Assembly: GCF_025147325.1 (NCBI RefSeq)
Contig: NZ_CP102262.1
Coordinates: forward strand, 1,364,001 to 1,428,000
Direction: 5' to 3'
Length of the DNA stretch: 64,000 bases
Origin: Bacteroides stercoris ATCC 43183
GTDB lineage: Bacteria; Bacteroidota; Bacteroidia; Bacteroidales; Bacteroidaceae
A model generated the notes under the pieces. It worked only from the letters and a program-made list of their open reading frames with translations, was not told the origin of the DNA and made no database searches. Made by a program: the position numbers and the translations under genes. Positions 17,870 to 25,170 of the stretch are shown here, piece by piece; position 1 is the stretch's first letter, and the number at the start of each line of letters is the position of its first letter.

Positions 17870-17878
17870 ACACTAAAA
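17870..17878 (+). repeat. Target-site duplication, right copy
   Basis: ACACTAAAA, identical to 16536-16544. Confidence 0.88.
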
Positions 17879-18046
17879 ATAGGGTTATTGGCTCTTGCTG
17901 TTTACATTCTGTACATAAAGGCTTTGGATTATTTCGCCCCCAATGTATCATTGCTGTGGACTTCGGAGCATATATATGCTTTGGCAATATTAACCTTGTC
18001 GGTGATTTATTTGCTACGTGGTAACTGGAGACAAAAACAGATTTGA
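17879..18046 (+). pseudogene. MATE efflux protein, 3' fragment
   Basis: This encodes the last 55 residues (IGLLALAVYILYIKALDYFA to WRQKQI), the final membrane helices of the MATE protein at 15390. The frame continues exactly from codon 385 when the IS and one target copy are removed. Its stop TGA abuts the stop of the convergent PAS-LuxR gene with no gap. Confidence 0.88.
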
Positions 18047-18817
18047 TTAAATAATCAATCCTGTTTTACTACCAATATTAATAGCTTCGATAGAGTTCTG
18101 AACACCCAGTTTTCTGAGTAGATTTTGCCTATGAATGTTCACGGTATGGATGCTGACACCCAGTGTATAGGCAATCTCCTTACTTAACAAGCCTTGCTTT
18201 ATCAGTTGTAAGATTTCTATTTCCCTGTTTGTGAGTTCTGGTTTGATTTCTGCTGAGGTGTATGGAGAAAACAGTTCTCCTGTTTTTAGATTCAGAACCG
18301 TACATTTTACGCCATCTAATGGTCTTTGGTCGGAAGCAATGTCCATCACACCCAATATAAGCCACGCTTTACCGCTATCAGAAGTCTCCAAAACTTGCTG
18401 CTTACTCGTTACATTGATATATTGTCCTTTGGTATTGAGAACACGATAACTGAAAATATTTTTATAGTTATTTCTCTCTCCTATCGGTTGATTATAAATA
18501 AATTGAGACAAGCCGACCTGAATGGATTTCATGTTGAATAAATCTTCGGGGTGAATACGAGATTCAAGATAATCATCGTCAAAATGCTCAATCATCTCTA
18601 TTTTACGACTATCATAACCCAGTAAATCGGCAAAATTTGATGAAGCAAAGGTGTACTTACATTTGTATACATCCACAACAAAAGTGCAACTACGGCTTAT
18701 TTTTGCCATTTGCTGCAACATCGCTCTGTCTGTATCCCACACCGAATAATCAATTTCGTGTGGGTGCAGAGATTGTTTTGCCCACATCTCTTCTCTGGTT
18801 ATATCTAATACTTTCAT
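18047..18817 (-). CDS. PAS-domain LuxR-type transcriptional regulator
   Basis: A 256-residue cytoplasmic regulator. The central part (about residues 45-165) is a PAS fold with FASSNFADLLGYDSRKIEMI and the HPEDL turn, expected to sense a small ligand or redox state. The C terminus is a LuxR/FixJ helix-turn-helix: LTNREIEILQLIKQGLLSKE followed by IHTVNIHRQNLLRKLG. The ATG at 18817 is preferred over a TTG two codons upstream. A perfect 16-bp palindrome sits 9 bp upstream of its start and recurs before the nucleotidyltransferase-MATE operon, so it probably controls itself, that operon and the RteC-like gene. Confidence 0.88.
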   Translation of the reverse strand: MKVLDITREEMWAKQSLHPHEIDYSVWDTDRAMLQQMAKISRSCTFVVDVYKCKYTFASSNFADLLGYDSRKIEMIEHFDDDYLESRIHPEDLFNMKSIQVGLSQFIYNQPIGERNNYKNIFSYRVLNTKGQYINVTSKQQVLETSDSGKAWLILGVMDIASDQRPLDGVKCTVLNLKTGELFSPYTSAEIKPELTNREIEILQLIKQGLLSKEIAYTLGVSIHTVNIHRQNLLRKLGVQNSIEAINIGSKTGLII

Positions 18818-18825
18818 AATCAATG

Positions 18826-18841
18826 TAGCTATATATAGCTA
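18826..18841 (+). promoter_or_regulatory. Operator copy 2, perfect palindrome TAGCTATATATAGCTA
   Basis: A 16-bp perfect palindrome between the divergent regulator and RteC-like genes. It ends exactly 23 bp before the rightward -7 box at 18865, the same spacing as copy 1 at 14735. It also lies in the likely 5' leader of the regulator gene. Confidence 0.7.
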
Positions 18842-18864
18842 TTTCGGATTCCACTTCAGTCAAC

Positions 18865-18882
18865 TACCTTTGTACAAAGGTA
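18865..18882. promoter_or_regulatory. Palindromic, possibly divergent -7 boxes
   Basis: TACCTTTGTACAAAGGTA is a perfect 18-bp palindrome that places TACCTTTG (TAnnTTTG) on both strands. The right-facing box serves the RteC-like gene. The left-facing box could serve the PAS-LuxR gene, although no -33 TTTG is seen for it. Confidence 0.6.
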
Positions 18883-18933
18883 ATACATTGTTGCCAAATA
18901 ATCATTTTACATTCACTCTTAATTGATATAAAT

Positions 18934-19549
18934 ATGATTACTCAATTATCCGAACAGAGATTTTTTCGACTATTGTCGGAATGCTCACCGAAAGAGTTTG
19001 CCGTAAACGATTTTACGGCAGCATTGCAAGAACTTGCCAATCATTTGGCTGACATCTCTATAAACGAACAGGATTATGTAGTATTGTTACGTTACTTCTC
19101 CTTTGGACTGAACAGGCTCAAATCGTATCGTTCACAATTTGAGCAGGGGGAAAAATGCCTTGTCCTTTCTGATTAATGAAGCAATAGAGCTTATTAGCAC
19201 AGAGATTAGAATACTAAACCTACGCATTAAGTACCCAACACAATTCCTACAACGGAAAACGAAACTTCCACTTTCTCCTCTCTTTCTCACCGACGAAACC
19301 TATCTTATTGAAATTATGGAGATGGTTAGCGGATTGTTCCTATCTAAAAGAGTGGTTACGCACACTGGGACAGAATCACCACTTACAGAAATCGGTAGAA
19401 CCTTTGAGTATCTTTTCAATATCAAGTTGGGTAACATCCACAAAAAGCACGAAAGTGTTATTAAGCGTAAGCCATCCAAAGTAACCGAGTTTTTAGATAC
19501 ACTTCGCAAAGCCATTGCCGAAGAAAGTAAGAAAAAAGGCTATCTGTAA
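18934..19549 (+). pseudogene. RteC-like excision regulator, frameshifted
   Basis: Two overlapping frames read as one RteC-like protein of about 205 residues. Frame one gives MITQLSEQRF to SYRSQFEQGE and frame two continues with NALSFLINEAIELISTEIRI to KKKGYL. The switch falls in a G5A5 run at about 19144-19154; one base less would restore a single frame. RteC proteins activate excision of Bacteroides conjugative elements. The C-terminal pattern FNIKLGNIHKKHESVIKRKP with TEFLDTLRKAI is the basis for the call. It could be a pseudogene, a sequencing error or a slippage site. Confidence 0.65.
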
Positions 19550-19678
19550 ATCAATAACTTACCAACTATTTATAGGAGAGTACCACTGGTACTCCCCTAA
19601 CTTATTTGCATCCGTTTGCCGAACTTTGCTTCATCAATCGATTGAAAGCAATAATGTTAAACTAAAAAATGAAGCAAA

Positions 19679-20029
19679 ATGTATATAGACAATGAAAACT
19701 TCGACAAGTGGATGGAGAAGCTATCGAAGAAACTGGGCGAGATAGGTCAGAACCTACAATCCCTAATCAATACCGACAACGTATTGGGCGAAAATGATAA
19801 GATTCTCGATAATCAGGATTTAGCTTTCCTGCTGAAAGTATCTACCCGAACCCTGCAACGGTATCGGTCAAGTGGCAAACTACCTTACTTTATGATAGGA
19901 CACAAAACCTACTACCGTGCATCCGACATTCGGGCGTTTGTTCAAGAAAATGCCGATTGTAAGACCTATGAACGGTTCAAAAAGGAAAATCAGCTTGATA
20001 AGCAAACCGACGCAAAACAAGGTGGGTAA
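19679..20029 (+). CDS. Excisionase-type helix-turn-helix protein
   Basis: A 116-residue DNA-binding protein. A short helical N-terminal segment is followed by a MerR/HTH_17-like winged helix, LDNQDLAFLLKVSTRTLQRYRSSG then LPYFMIGHKTYYRASDIRAF. Such proteins in Bacteroides elements act as excisionases or as directionality or transfer regulators. It is placed between the RteC-like gene and the oriT-like region, which supports a role in excision. Confidence 0.8.
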   Translation: MYIDNENFDKWMEKLSKKLGEIGQNLQSLINTDNVLGENDKILDNQDLAFLLKVSTRTLQRYRSSGKLPYFMIGHKTYYRASDIRAFVQENADCKTYERFKKENQLDKQTDAKQGG

Positions 20030-20060
20030 TATTACCGCCTGATTGAGTGCCATTGCTCCA

Positions 20061-20196
20061 CATTTAGCAGAAACCACCTCGCCCTGTGGCTCGGCTCATT
20101 TCGCTAAATGAAGCAAGAGGGAACTGGACAAGTCCTGTTCTTCCCTCTTGCCCTGCGGGGCAAAGCCTTCGGCTTTAATGGGTTACGTTAGTAACC
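20061..20196 (+). other. Candidate origin of transfer with stacked hairpins
   Basis: The 254-bp gap before the mobilization genes is rich in inverted repeats. CATTTAGC/GCTAAATG lies at 20061-20068 and 20103-20110. A perfect 11-bp arm pair GCAAGAGGGAA/TTCCCTCTTGC lies at 20113-20123 and 20141-20151, with GGAC/GTCC nested inside. GCCCTGCGGGGC, AAAGCCTTCGGCTTT and GGTTACGTTAGTAACC follow. A hairpin cluster directly upstream of relaxase genes is the usual place for oriT. A structured RNA is an alternative. Confidence 0.55.
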
Positions 20197-20283
20197 GTTT
20201 ATAACAGTGATTATAAGTCTAAAACTTATTTCGCTTATAATCAACTGAATGAATCTTACTTTCTTTATAAAAAAGTTATAATC

Positions 20284-20868
20284 ATGGATAAGACCAGTAA
20301 TATATCCACTCTTACCACCATCGGCATAGACCGACAGACGGGAAAGCTAATAGATAAGCTATGCAAACGCTATTCACTGAAAAAAGGGGAAATAGTCAGG
20401 TTGGCGTTTGTCTATATTGATAAAGCATGTATCAACCCATCAGAAGCCCCCGAATCCGTAAAATCGGAACTGGCGAAGATAAACAAACGACAGGATGATA
20501 TAATCCGCTTCATCCGACACTACGAGGAAGAACAACTAAATCCCATGATACGCACCGCCAATTCTATTGCCATTCGCTTTGATACCATTGGCAAGACATT
20601 GGAAACGCTTATCCTCTCACAGATGGAAGCCAATAGGGAGAAGCAAACAGCCGTACTCAAAAATATAAGTGAGCAGTTTGGCAAACATGCTGATATGATA
20701 AACAACCAGTCCAAACAGATTAACGCCCTGTATCAAATACACCAACGGGATTATAAGAAGCTGTTGAACCTGATACAACTCTATTCAGAACTATCCGCTT
20801 GCGGTGTGATGGATAGCAAGAGGAAAGAGAATCTAAAGGCTGAAATTACCAATCTGATAAACACATAG
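20284..20868 (+). CDS. BfmA/BtgA-like mobilization accessory protein
   Basis: A 194-residue protein. Its N terminus (TTIGIDRQTGKLIDKLCKRY then SLKKGEIVRLAFVYIDK) looks like a ribbon-helix-helix or similar DNA-binding unit, followed by long charged helices that may form a coiled coil. In Bacteroides mobilizable elements a protein of this layout binds oriT and helps the relaxase nick. It is 4 bp upstream of the relaxase gene and directly follows the hairpin region, consistent with that role. Confidence 0.72.
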   Translation: MDKTSNISTLTTIGIDRQTGKLIDKLCKRYSLKKGEIVRLAFVYIDKACINPSEAPESVKSELAKINKRQDDIIRFIRHYEEEQLNPMIRTANSIAIRFDTIGKTLETLILSQMEANREKQTAVLKNISEQFGKHADMINNQSKQINALYQIHQRDYKKLLNLIQLYSELSACGVMDSKRKENLKAEITNLINT

Positions 20869-20872
20869 AGCC

Positions 20873-21793
20873 ATGCACATAGATTTTGCCCCACCATCGG
20901 GCGGAACATACAACAATGCAGGTAGTAGCCGACAATTAGCGTTATACATGGAGCATGAAGATATGGAACGGATGCAACAGGGTATCTATACCGATGGCTT
21001 TTTCAACCTGACGGATGATAACATCTACAAATCAAAGGTTATTAAGGATATAGATACCAATATAGGGCAACTCCTAAAAACAGATGCAAAGTTTTTCGCT
21101 ATCCATGTCAGCCCATCGGAAAACGAGCTTCGGTCAATGGGTAATACCGAACAGGAACAAGCCGAAGCCATGAAACGATATATCCGAGAGGTATTTATCC
21201 CTGAATATGCCAAGAACTTCAACAAAGGATTATCCGAAGAGGATGTAAAGTTTTACGGCAAGATACATTTCAGCCGTAGCCGTTCCAACAACGAACTGAA
21301 TATGCACTGCCATTTGATTGTGAGCCGGAAAGACCAAGCCAACAAAAAGAAACTATCACCACTTACCAATCATAAAGACACCAAGAAAGGGACGGTTACG
21401 GGTGGTTTTGACCGTGTGAATCTATTCCAACAGACAGAACAAGGCTTTGATAAGCTATTCGGCTACAACCGCCAATTATCAGAATCGTTTGACTACCACA
21501 ATACGATGAAGAACGGCTCTATCTCTGAACAACTTGAATTACAGGAACAAAACTTCACTGGCGAAAAGAAAAAAGAAGTATTCCAATCCAGTGAAAAAGA
21601 AAACATAATTTCTTGCAATCTTGATAGCAAAGCAGAGAACAAACAGTCTTACAATCAACAAAATAATAGTGGTGGTGATTCTATATTATCTATCTTTTCA
21701 CTGGGAGATGGCAATAATTACGATGCAACACTGGCAGAAGAATTACAGGCACAGAAACGCAAGAAGAAAAAGAAGAAAGGAATAAAACGATGA
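20873..21793 (+). CDS. Relaxase/mobilization protein, BtgB-like (DUF5712 type)
   Basis: A 306-residue protein expected to nick oriT and lead the DNA strand during helper-driven transfer. The likely metal-binding motif is MHCHLIVSRKDQ near residue 145, followed by KKLSPLTNHKDTKKG and GGFDRVNLFQQTEQGFDKLF, typical of Bacteroides MobB/BtgB proteins. A candidate catalytic Tyr is in the N-terminal GGTYNNAGSSRQ segment. The C terminus is Gln- and Asn-rich and ends in a KKKKKK-type basic tail. The stop overlaps the GNAT gene by 4 bp. The family name is recalled, not searched. Confidence 0.75.
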   Translation: MHIDFAPPSGGTYNNAGSSRQLALYMEHEDMERMQQGIYTDGFFNLTDDNIYKSKVIKDIDTNIGQLLKTDAKFFAIHVSPSENELRSMGNTEQEQAEAMKRYIREVFIPEYAKNFNKGLSEEDVKFYGKIHFSRSRSNNELNMHCHLIVSRKDQANKKKLSPLTNHKDTKKGTVTGGFDRVNLFQQTEQGFDKLFGYNRQLSESFDYHNTMKNGSISEQLELQEQNFTGEKKKEVFQSSEKENIISCNLDSKAENKQSYNQQNNSGGDSILSIFSLGDGNNYDATLAEELQAQKRKKKKKKGIKR

Positions 21794-22194
21794 TTGAATA
21801 TGAAGAACTAAGAGCCGATATAGATTGCTACCTGATGGAGCGTTTCAAATATTGTAAATCGCTTGTCTATCTGACAATGGATAATGTTATTACCACCCGA
21901 AGAAACAGCCGAGTAGATTTGTATTTGCGTATCAGAAAGGTTGAAAGCAAATTTCCACCTGATTGCCTGATTATTGCCCGATTGAGTTTTAGTAAAGAAC
22001 GGACAGGACACGGAACGCACCTACTTCAATTTCTGACCGAAGTAGCCCAACGACACGGTTTTAATCATATCGGCATCGAGTGTGCCAACGACAAAAGCAG
22101 TGCATTTGCCAAGAAGTTGGGTTTTTACTCCATTGATGGCGAAAACTTCGCCATAGCCGTATGCAGTTTAATAGATTACTTTTCAAAGGTATAA
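21790..22194 (+). CDS. GNAT-family N-acetyltransferase-like protein
   Basis: A 134-residue protein whose C-terminal half fits the acetyl-CoA fold: LSFSKERTGHGTHLLQFLTE has the R-x-x-G-x-G/T pyrophosphate loop, and ANDKSSAFAKKLGF is the final helix-strand. The N-terminal half is unusual and may hold a separate small domain. ATGA overlap with the relaxase gene shows translational coupling, so it may act on transfer proteins or be passenger cargo. No substrate can be named. Confidence 0.65.
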   Translation: MIEYEELRADIDCYLMERFKYCKSLVYLTMDNVITTRRNSRVDLYLRIRKVESKFPPDCLIIARLSFSKERTGHGTHLLQFLTEVAQRHGFNHIGIECANDKSSAFAKKLGFYSIDGENFAIAVCSLIDYFSKV

Positions 22195-22259
22195 TCCTTT
22201 ATTTCTCTGAACACAAAGGTATATTCCGAGCCTGAAACGTCAATGCCAAGCCCTACGGG

Positions 22260-22311
22260 TTTGGGGGAATTTCTTCCTTTTTGCTTCACAAAAAGAGTAA
22301 ATTCCCCCAAA
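22260..22311. terminator. Bidirectional hairpin between convergent genes
   Basis: TTTGGGGGAATTT (22260-22272) and AAATTCCCCCAAA (22299-22311) form a perfect 13-bp stem, with an inner CTTTTTG/CAAAAAG pairing. It lies between the GNAT gene and the oppositely oriented integrases, so it probably stops transcripts from both sides. Confidence 0.75.
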
Positions 22312-22393
22312 GCATTGCCTTATTCATTCTCTCCATATAAGTAATGCTTATCAGAGAAAAAAAGGAAAAAATATGTTGGTTGGGGTGAGATGC

Positions 22394-23632
22394 TTACTTT
22401 GTCAATTCATATTTCCCCTCAATCCGTTCCGCTAAATTTGTCATGTCCTCATTAATCTTGGTACGGGTTATATCCGCATAGATTTGAGTAGTGGTAATAC
22501 TTCGATGTCCCAATGTTTGGCTAATCGTTTCTATTGGAACACCCATTGAAAGACAAAGGGTTGCATAGCTATGTCTTGCCATGTGGTAGGTCAGCCGTTT
22601 ATCAATCTTAGCTGCTTTAGCTATCTTTTTCAACTGAATATCAGTGTTTTCTATTGTGCATAATCTAAATACCCTTCCACCAAAGCCAGCAAAGGCAGTG
22701 TCCCAGTATTTTTCGATAAGCTGTAACGGAATATCAAGTAGTGGAATCTTAGAAGTCGTTCCGGTCTTTTGACGGTTCAGAACAATCCATTGTTTACCAT
22801 CTTCTTGCCGTACAATATTATCATGCCGTAAGTTCTTCAAATCCACGTAAGCAAGCCCCGTGAATGTCGAAAATAAAAACATATCACGGATAAAATTGGC
22901 ACTCTCACGTTTCATCTCTACTTGCATCAATCGTTCTATCTCATCCATTGATAACCATTTTCGTGTAATGGTTATCCTTTGCGGACGATAGCCAAAGAAT
23001 GGGTCTTGATACATTAACCCTTTGTTTAAGGCTCGCATTACAATTCTACGTAATGGCTTAATTGTATTATTGGTTGTGCTTGCACTAAATTGCAAGTTGA
23101 TTTTCAGATAGTAAACATATGATTCTATAAAATCAAAATCAACTTGGGTAAAGGGAATGTCCGTTACTCCGTATTTGTATTGTAAGAACTCTTTCAAATG
23201 GTGATAAGCACGGTTAAGATGTGCATAAGTGGTTTCCACTATCAAAATACCGACAGACTGACGTTTTTCCTCAAGCAAAGCTGCAAACTCTTGTATCAGG
23301 CTGTTTTGCCTAATCCCAATCCTTTTAATGGCGTTTTTCAAGATTTCAGCAGTAATGTAGCTTTTGTTTTCCAATAAGGTTTTATAATGCCTGATAAGTT
23401 CAGTCCGATAGTTTTCTATCCGCTTGTTGATAGTTGTTTCTTCTTTTGATTTGCCTATGGCTATTCCCAGTTTGGCATCCCACTGTTCAGGTGATAGTTC
23501 TAAACCTGTGCTGAAAGCCGAACTTTTACCGTCCACACTGATACGCCCCATGATAGGGCAGCTGCCTGATTTTTTCTTTTTGCTGGTATTTAGGTAAAAA
23601 AGTATAGCGAAAGTACTTCTATTGTTTTGCAT
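22394..23632 (-). CDS. Tyrosine integrase, first of a tandem pair
   Basis: A 412-residue site-specific recombinase of the Bacteroides type. It has an N-terminal arm-binding region, a SAM-like core-binding domain around residues 110-220 and the catalytic domain after 230. Visible catalytic parts are HMARHSYATL (H-x-x-R), LGHRSITTTQIYA (His and the Tyr nucleophile). At the usual first Arg position the motif reads TFTGLAYVDLKNL with Ala, as in IntDOT-type enzymes. It lies 20 bp downstream of a second integrase gene in the same direction, so both are probably translated from one mRNA. Confidence 0.92.
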   Translation of the reverse strand: MQNNRSTFAILFYLNTSKKKKSGSCPIMGRISVDGKSSAFSTGLELSPEQWDAKLGIAIGKSKEETTINKRIENYRTELIRHYKTLLENKSYITAEILKNAIKRIGIRQNSLIQEFAALLEEKRQSVGILIVETTYAHLNRAYHHLKEFLQYKYGVTDIPFTQVDFDFIESYVYYLKINLQFSASTTNNTIKPLRRIVMRALNKGLMYQDPFFGYRPQRITITRKWLSMDEIERLMQVEMKRESANFIRDMFLFSTFTGLAYVDLKNLRHDNIVRQEDGKQWIVLNRQKTGTTSKIPLLDIPLQLIEKYWDTAFAGFGGRVFRLCTIENTDIQLKKIAKAAKIDKRLTYHMARHSYATLCLSMGVPIETISQTLGHRSITTTQIYADITRTKINEDMTNLAERIEGKYELTK

Positions 23633-23652
23633 AATATCTCTATTTTGGATTA

Positions 23653-24888
23653 TTAAAAGTTGAATTTAGCGGCAAGGCGTGCGGATAGTTGTTGCATATC
23701 ATTGCCTATCTTCTCATTGTTAAGACGTGCGTAACGTTGGGTAGTCTGAATATGTTTGTGCCCCAACATTCGACTAACACTCTCTATTGGAACGCCTTGT
23801 GAAAGACAAATTTGAGAGGCAAACGTGTATCTTGCAACGTGGTAGGATAATACCCGATTAATACCGCAATTTCTTGCAATTCGTTTCAGACCAACATTGA
23901 CCTGTCCTAAACTCATGGACGGGAATACTTTTCCATCGGGAGCAAGCCCCTTGTAATACTCCATGATTTGGATAGGGATATTCAATAGTTTTACATTGAA
24001 CACTGTTTGAGACTTCTGCCTGTTGGCTGAAATCCACAAACTACCATCATCTTCCGTAATAATATCTTTCCAAGAGAGTTTATGCAGGTCTGCATACGCC
24101 AAGCCTGTAAAGGTCGAAAACAGGAACATATCACGGATAAACCGCTGTGTACCGGATTTAAGGGGAGTTTTCATAAGCAAATCCAATTCGTCATTGGTGA
24201 GTGATTTGTTTTTAAGCTCCGTTTTTTCTAATTCAAAGCCGTCAAAAGGTGAACGGGTAATAATTCTTCGATGCAATGCCAAACGTATCAACTTATTTAA
24301 CAAGACAATCCGAGCCTTAACGGTTCTCGGCTTCATCTTGCGTTTTACTCGGAAAAAGAAATTCAAGGCTTCGATGAAAGGTAAATCTAACTCAGTTAGG
24401 GGAATATCCTCTACATGGTATTCTTCCCGAAGAAATTGCTTAAGCTGCTTGTTTAGGACTTCATACTGCTTGTAGGTGGATTGTGCCCTGTCAGTACCTA
24501 TTCTCCCTTTGAAATCTTCCATCATTTCACCGAACAGGACAAGCAGTGTTTTTTGTGCAGTGGCAATCCCTTGAAATGCGTTCTTCACTTCGATAGCGGT
24601 TACTTTTCCGGTTCGCTTCAAAATGTCCTTGTAGTGTGCGTGTATGGAGAGATTAATTTTATTAATCTCTCTGTTGAGTTCAATAGCTACACGGCTTTTG
24701 CCGATTGCCCGACCTGATTTTACATTCCAAAGCCGTTCTCCAATTTTCAGCTTTGAGCCGAATTGTGCGATGGTGTTACCGATGATGATTTTCCCGACAA
24801 TCGGAAAAACAGCATCGGGATTTGGTTCTGTTCTCTCCGTGTTACCCTCTCGTTTGAGGTAAAAGGATACCTTAAGTTCGTTGTTCAT
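23653..24888 (-). CDS. Tyrosine integrase, second of a tandem pair
   Basis: A 411-residue recombinase from the ATG at 24888; a GTG three codons upstream is possible. The domain order is as in its partner, with VARYTFASQIC (the usual HxxR box, here YHVAR), MLGHKHIQTTQRYARL and the motif FTGLAYADLHKL lacking the first Arg. The two integrases are clearly divergent from each other. Tandem recombinases may work as a heterodimer on asymmetric att sites. It lies next to the right end of the element. Confidence 0.92.
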   Translation of the reverse strand: MNNELKVSFYLKREGNTERTEPNPDAVFPIVGKIIIGNTIAQFGSKLKIGERLWNVKSGRAIGKSRVAIELNREINKINLSIHAHYKDILKRTGKVTAIEVKNAFQGIATAQKTLLVLFGEMMEDFKGRIGTDRAQSTYKQYEVLNKQLKQFLREEYHVEDIPLTELDLPFIEALNFFFRVKRKMKPRTVKARIVLLNKLIRLALHRRIITRSPFDGFELEKTELKNKSLTNDELDLLMKTPLKSGTQRFIRDMFLFSTFTGLAYADLHKLSWKDIITEDDGSLWISANRQKSQTVFNVKLLNIPIQIMEYYKGLAPDGKVFPSMSLGQVNVGLKRIARNCGINRVLSYHVARYTFASQICLSQGVPIESVSRMLGHKHIQTTQRYARLNNEKIGNDMQQLSARLAAKFNF

Positions 24889-25080
24889 AACGCTCACATT
24901 TTTAGTTCGTAAAATTACTTTCTTTGTGAGTTATTCGAACAATGTAAACCGCAGACAAACAGTGCTATAATCAGACGTTTAACGTCATTAGATTGCCGTG
25001 TTTTTCGCCTGTCTAAATGGGTAACGGATAAGAAACGGAAAGTATGCACTAATCTGCTTTTTCCTGCAATTTTACTATCG

Positions 25081-25110
25081 GACACCCAAAGACACTAAAA
25101 GACATACATT
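25081..25110 (+). repeat. Three 10-bp direct repeats near the right end
   Basis: GACACccaaa, GACACtaaaa and GACATacatt stand in exact 10-bp register, one helical turn apart, about 50 bp inside the right terminus. They may be arm-type integrase or excisionase sites. Confidence 0.5.
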
Positions 25111-25153
25111 TCTATCTGTCAATCAATTACCGTGTTTTTCTCTCTTTCTCCTT

Positions 25154-25167
25154 TTACACTGCTTGTT
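25154..25167 (-). repeat. Right terminal inverted repeat (att core) of the element
   Basis: Read on the minus strand it is AACAAGCAGTGTAA, matching 11 of 14 bases of the left end at 14547-14560. The host gene resumes within a few bases. Confidence 0.7.
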
Positions 25168-25170
25168 TTC

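Larger units (their letters stand above)
14546..25170. mobile_element. Integrative mobilizable element splitting a phosphoesterase gene
   Basis: About 10.6 kb lies between the two halves of one gene. Its ends are imperfect inverted repeats: AACAAGAAATGTGA at 14547-14560 and the reverse complement of AACAAGCAGTGTAA at 25154-25167, 11 of 14 identical. The contents are two tandem tyrosine integrases at the right end, an excisionase-like HTH gene, mobilization genes, an oriT-like hairpin region, an RteC-like regulator, a GNAT gene and a cargo of nucleotidyltransferase-fold protein, MATE pump and PAS-LuxR regulator. No conjugation (tra) genes are present, so it should need a helper. The exact crossover bases are uncertain because the flanks share at most a few bases. 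Confidence 0.88.

Noticed and set aside
19565..19576. A possible third operator copy (CTATTTATAG) upstream of the HTH gene
   Set aside because: Only a short core matches, and no -7 box stands 23 bp away.
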